NCBI GenBank assembly: GCA_910588335.1
Contig: CAJUQV010000013.1
Span: forward strand, 21,804 to 85,803
Reading direction: 5' to 3'
Source of the DNA: an uncultured Ruminiclostridium sp.
GTDB taxonomy: Bacteria > Bacillota > Clostridia > Oscillospirales > Ruminococcaceae
DNA length: 64,000 bases
Positions 62,110 through 64,000 of this stretch are shown here, in pieces. Below the pieces are notes generated by a model. It saw nothing but the letters and a program-made list of their open reading frames with translations, did no database searches and was not told the origin of the DNA. Position numbers and translations under genes: made by a program. Positions within the stretch are counted from its first letter, which is position 1. Every line of letters begins with the position of its first letter.

Positions 62110-62546
62110 CAAAACTCAAACGAAGTAATTTCTTCCCGTCTTTTAATAAAATTTTCTCTAAATCTTGAGAAATTAAGAAGCAGTTTTAACGTGGCTGCTG
62201 CTCCGATAAAACCGTATTTTAAAAACTTGCCGAAGCTGCGTTTTGTAAGCACTCCCGTTTGTTTATCCAACCGGTATTGTATAACCGTTTTTCTCGCGAT
62301 AAAATTCTCAGGTGTTCAGAATTTTGATGAAAAGCTCCGGATCCTCCGCATAGTGATATTTGACGTGCGGTAATGATTGTAAATTTTCACGCTCAGGGCT
62401 TTGATTTTGGGATTGGCAGCGCTTCCGCACTGTATGGGTTCACATAGCGGCGGGATAATATCATAGAATTTATGACAGCAGACAAATATTTTATGGTTTT
62501 CATTTGTTTTCCTTTTCGGGAAGTATGCCTGTTTTAAGAAAAGCAT
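62071..62546 (-). pseudogene. Decayed glycosyltransferase gene (DUF4422-like start, foreign-looking tail)
   Basis: Read leftward, three pieces in shifting frames are recognisable. First, KIFVCCHKFYDIIPPL then CEPIQCG, the characteristic start of DUF4422 capsule/rhamnan glycosyltransferases. Second, in another frame, SLPHVKYHYAEDPELFIKIL. Third, back in the first frame after a stop, VLTKRSFGKFLKYGFIG and LKLLLNFSRFRENFIKRREE, ending at a TAA inside the pnp terminator. Most of the catalytic domain is deleted and at least two frameshifts remain. It borders the exporter scar upstream, consistent with a lost polysaccharide cluster. Confidence 0.65.
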
Positions 62547-62979
62547 CGTATTCGTCGCACACAGACGCTGCTTCTCCGAATCTTATCTGATTTCCGTGGT
62601 CAAGCCAAAGCACTTTATTGCACATTCTGCGTATCTGAGGAATGGAGTGGGAAACAAGGATGGTAGCTTTTCCGTTTTGAATAATCTCTCTCATCTTTGA
62701 TTCGCTTTTTTCACGAAACGCTCCGTCACCAACAGATAAAACCTCGTCGAGAATAAGTATTTCGGGTTCTATCATACTTGCGATAGAAAACGCTATTCTC
62801 GATTTCATTCCGCTTGAAAGCTGCTTAAAAGGGCGCTGTTCAAATTCCTTAAGCTCTGAAAAAGCCAATATTTCGGGATATTTTTTATCCATAAATTCAC
62901 GTTTTACCAGTTCCACAAATAGAAAACGTAATTGTTTAGATTTTAACGCGCATATCTTCAACATCGGTATTCCCCTCAA
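62500..62979 (-). pseudogene. Deletion fusion: ABC-2 permease start joined to ABC ATPase C-terminus (polysaccharide exporter)
   Basis: An open frame of about 155 residues made of two unrelated halves. The first 25 or so residues (KSKQLRFLFVELVKREF) match the N-terminus of Wzm/TagG-type ABC-2 permeases. The rest, from DKKYPEILAFSELKEF, is the C-terminal half of a Wzt/TagH-type ATPase: signature LSSGMKSR, Walker B ILILDEVLSVGDGAF, switch His in LVSHSIPQIRRMC. There is no Walker A. A deletion of most of both genes best explains this. The stop overlaps the start of the DUF4422 relic. Not expected to function as a transporter. Confidence 0.75.
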
Positions 62980-63075
62980 ACATATTAAATTTTAAAAATT
63001 TTATAGTTATAAACAATTTAACACACCCGTTTCGATCTGTTCTCTTACGTACCCGTCAAAAATTTATACTTGATA

Positions 63076-63236
63076 TATTGCTCCCTCAATTACCATTGAA
63101 TTTTCTGCCTGCCCTACTATTAAAATATTTCGTCAGAAATCCTTGAAATATTCACATATTCCTGCGTCTTTCTTCCTCGTCTTTTGACAGGCGTTCGGCG
63201 CATAAAATCGTCAAGAGATAATTTAGGAGCAAAGAT
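63076..63236. mobile_element. MITE-like repeat family C, copy 2
   Basis: About 160 bp, same orientation as the copy at 13262-13423. The shared interior includes TCGTCAGAAATCCTTGAAAT and CGGCGCATAAAATCGTC; the ends are more diverged. Confidence 0.75.
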
Positions 63237-63251
63237 ATATCTAAAAAACGA

Positions 63252-63460
63252 TCAACTCAAGCCGCCGTATTTTTTCATAAAATCCCCGAATGACTGAAGT
63301 CGGTTGTCCTTGTCGGCAATAATCAAGTTATTCTTACCGCCGATACGCGATAAATCCCAGTCAACGCCTTTTTTTCAGCGCCACACAAATCTTTTTTGTG
63401 AGTAAAACAACCCGCCGCTTTCCCTTGCAGCTAATATCAATACGCCGCTCTTCATTTGTA
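63252..63460 (-). pseudogene. 3' fragment of an unidentified gene with a poly-A frameshift
   Basis: Minus strand: one frame reads RRIDISCKGKRRVVLLTKKICVALKK up to a run of seven A, and the next frame continues GVDWDLSRIGGKNNLI then QSFGDFMKKYGGLS and stops at 63252. The two join well if one base is gained or lost in the A run. The 5' part is missing. I do not recognise the family. Confidence 0.4.
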
Positions 63461-63462
63461 AT

Positions 63463-63775
63463 TCAGAACACCTGAGCAAAAAAGGACACAGATTTGCCTA
63501 AAATAGCAAGCAGGATAGCTTCAAAGCCGGAAAAACCATGTTTGATAGCTGTGCAGACATATGACATGATTTTTATGTACTCCTTTGCCCCTTCAAGGGA
63601 TCGAAAGCAGCCGGATACTTTGGTATTTACCTTAATATTCCGAATACCCCTTTCCGCTTGATTGTTATCAAAAGGAACATCAAAGTCATATGCAAATAAA
63701 CAGACCAACAATCATGAACAAGTGTACCACCGTTATGTTGGATGATGTCCATCTCTTCCATAGCAACTCAACATC
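63463..63775 (-). pseudogene. IS66-family transposase relic
   Basis: The C-terminal piece DVPFDNNQAERGIRNIKV then SGCFRSLEGAKEYIKIMSYV is typical of IS66 transposases, including the catalytic Glu region. Upstream in another frame HNGGTLVHDCWSVY matches an earlier IS66 segment around a catalytic Asp. The roughly 100 residues between are deleted and the frame is shifted. The element is dead. Confidence 0.8.
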
Positions 63776-63851
63776 TTTATATCATGCAAAAACAGAACTG
63801 TGAACAGTTCATTTGAAAGGCAATGTCTTAGCTATTTCTTTTGATCTGACC

Positions 63852-63877
63852 GGATTTGTGTTGTGCAAGTACACAAA
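63852..63877. promoter_or_regulatory. Inverted repeat near the right edge
   Basis: TTTGTGT and ACACAAA flank TGTGCAAGT. Possible operator for the promoters that follow. Confidence 0.3.
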
Positions 63878-63902
63878 TTTTAATTCAAATTATACATTGA
63901 GA

Positions 63903-63931
63903 TTGAAAGTTTAAAGACAGTGTGGTATAAT
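63903..63931 (+). promoter_or_regulatory. Rightward promoter 1 at the window edge
   Basis: TTGAAA, 17 bases, TATAAT. Confidence 0.6.
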
Positions 63932-63967
63932 AACCTCAGACTGCGAAATGATGTTGTATAATAAAAC

Positions 63968-63996
63968 TTGACACCAAATTCTCAAAGAAGTATAAT
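63968..63996 (+). promoter_or_regulatory. Rightward promoter 2, perfect consensus
   Basis: TTGACA, exactly 17 bases, TATAAT, ending four bases before the window edge. The gene it drives lies outside. Confidence 0.75.
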
Positions 63997-64000
63997 GCAA

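Overview
The window looks like chromosome from an anaerobic, low-to-middle GC member of the Clostridia, most likely in or near the Oscillospiraceae/Ruminococcaceae. The basis is the gene content: O-acetylhomoserine sulfhydrylase, a three-domain cobalamin methionine synthase with its activation domain as a separate gene, Na+-pumping decarboxylase beta and gamma subunits, a CdaA/CdaR c-di-AMP module, a two-gene SufC/SufBD system, the clostridial 'GGGtGRT' protein beside an IscU-like scaffold, and the AGGAGG-like ribosome binding sites. TGA is used as a stop. I saw no rRNA, tRNA or CRISPR array.

Layout. 0-2.9 kb: a WYL regulator broken by an in-frame TGA, a repeat-bearing spacer and an ADP-ribosylglycohydrolase. 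2.9-6.4 kb: a DUF308-type membrane fusion protein, rlmH and a penicillin-binding carboxypeptidase. 6.6-8.9 kb: metY, a metallophosphoesterase that has lost several metal-ligand positions, and a YdbC/PC4-like protein. 9-11.6 kb: HD hydrolase, CmpB-type membrane protein, zinc-ribbon protein. 11.75-12.32 kb: a 566-bp element with 25-bp inverted ends that carries a second element. 12.4-19.2 kb: trxB (its 3' end supplied by a repeat), patatin, a PepV-like dipeptidase, a second zinc-ribbon membrane protein, and oadG-oadB. 19.4-23 kb: glgA and the GGGtGRT/scaffold pair. 23.4-31.9 kb: metH, its activation domain, a CZB chemoreceptor, a PepSY lipoprotein, SufBD-SufC and metF. 32-36 kb: a catalytically compromised S41 protein, greA, lysS. 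36-47.6 kb: an AraC regulator, aminotransferase, rmuC, cdaR-cdaA, an SGNH lipoprotein, a TetR/CPBP pair and an SpoIVFB-like protease. 48-62 kb: a core housekeeping run (rplS, two lepB genes, rbgA, rnhB, yraN, thrC, a phosphoesterase, tig, clpP, clpX, rpsO, pnp). 62-64 kb: a scrap zone with a decayed polysaccharide-export/glycosyltransferase locus, an IS66 relic and a repeat.

How the genes fit together. MetY makes homocysteine, MetF makes methyl-THF, and MetH with its reactivation domain finishes methionine. SufC/SufBD and the scaffold/GGGtGRT pair point to two Fe-S assembly routes. tig-clpP-clpX, lepB and rbgA handle protein folding, turnover, export and ribosome assembly.

The most unusual signal is not a gene. 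The spacers hold several distinct families of small inverted-repeat elements, most flanked by TA. One palindromic family, with TAATACCAATC ends, repeatedly starts exactly at or over the stop codon of the gene before it (yraN, rpsO, rmuC, metH, the patatin gene, possibly greA). Another family supplies the last seven codons and the stop of trxB. A second theme is degenerate enzymes: a metallophosphoesterase, an S41 protease and an ADP-ribosylglycohydrolase each keep their fold but have lost catalytic or metal-binding positions. All positions and motifs were read by eye; no database search was run.
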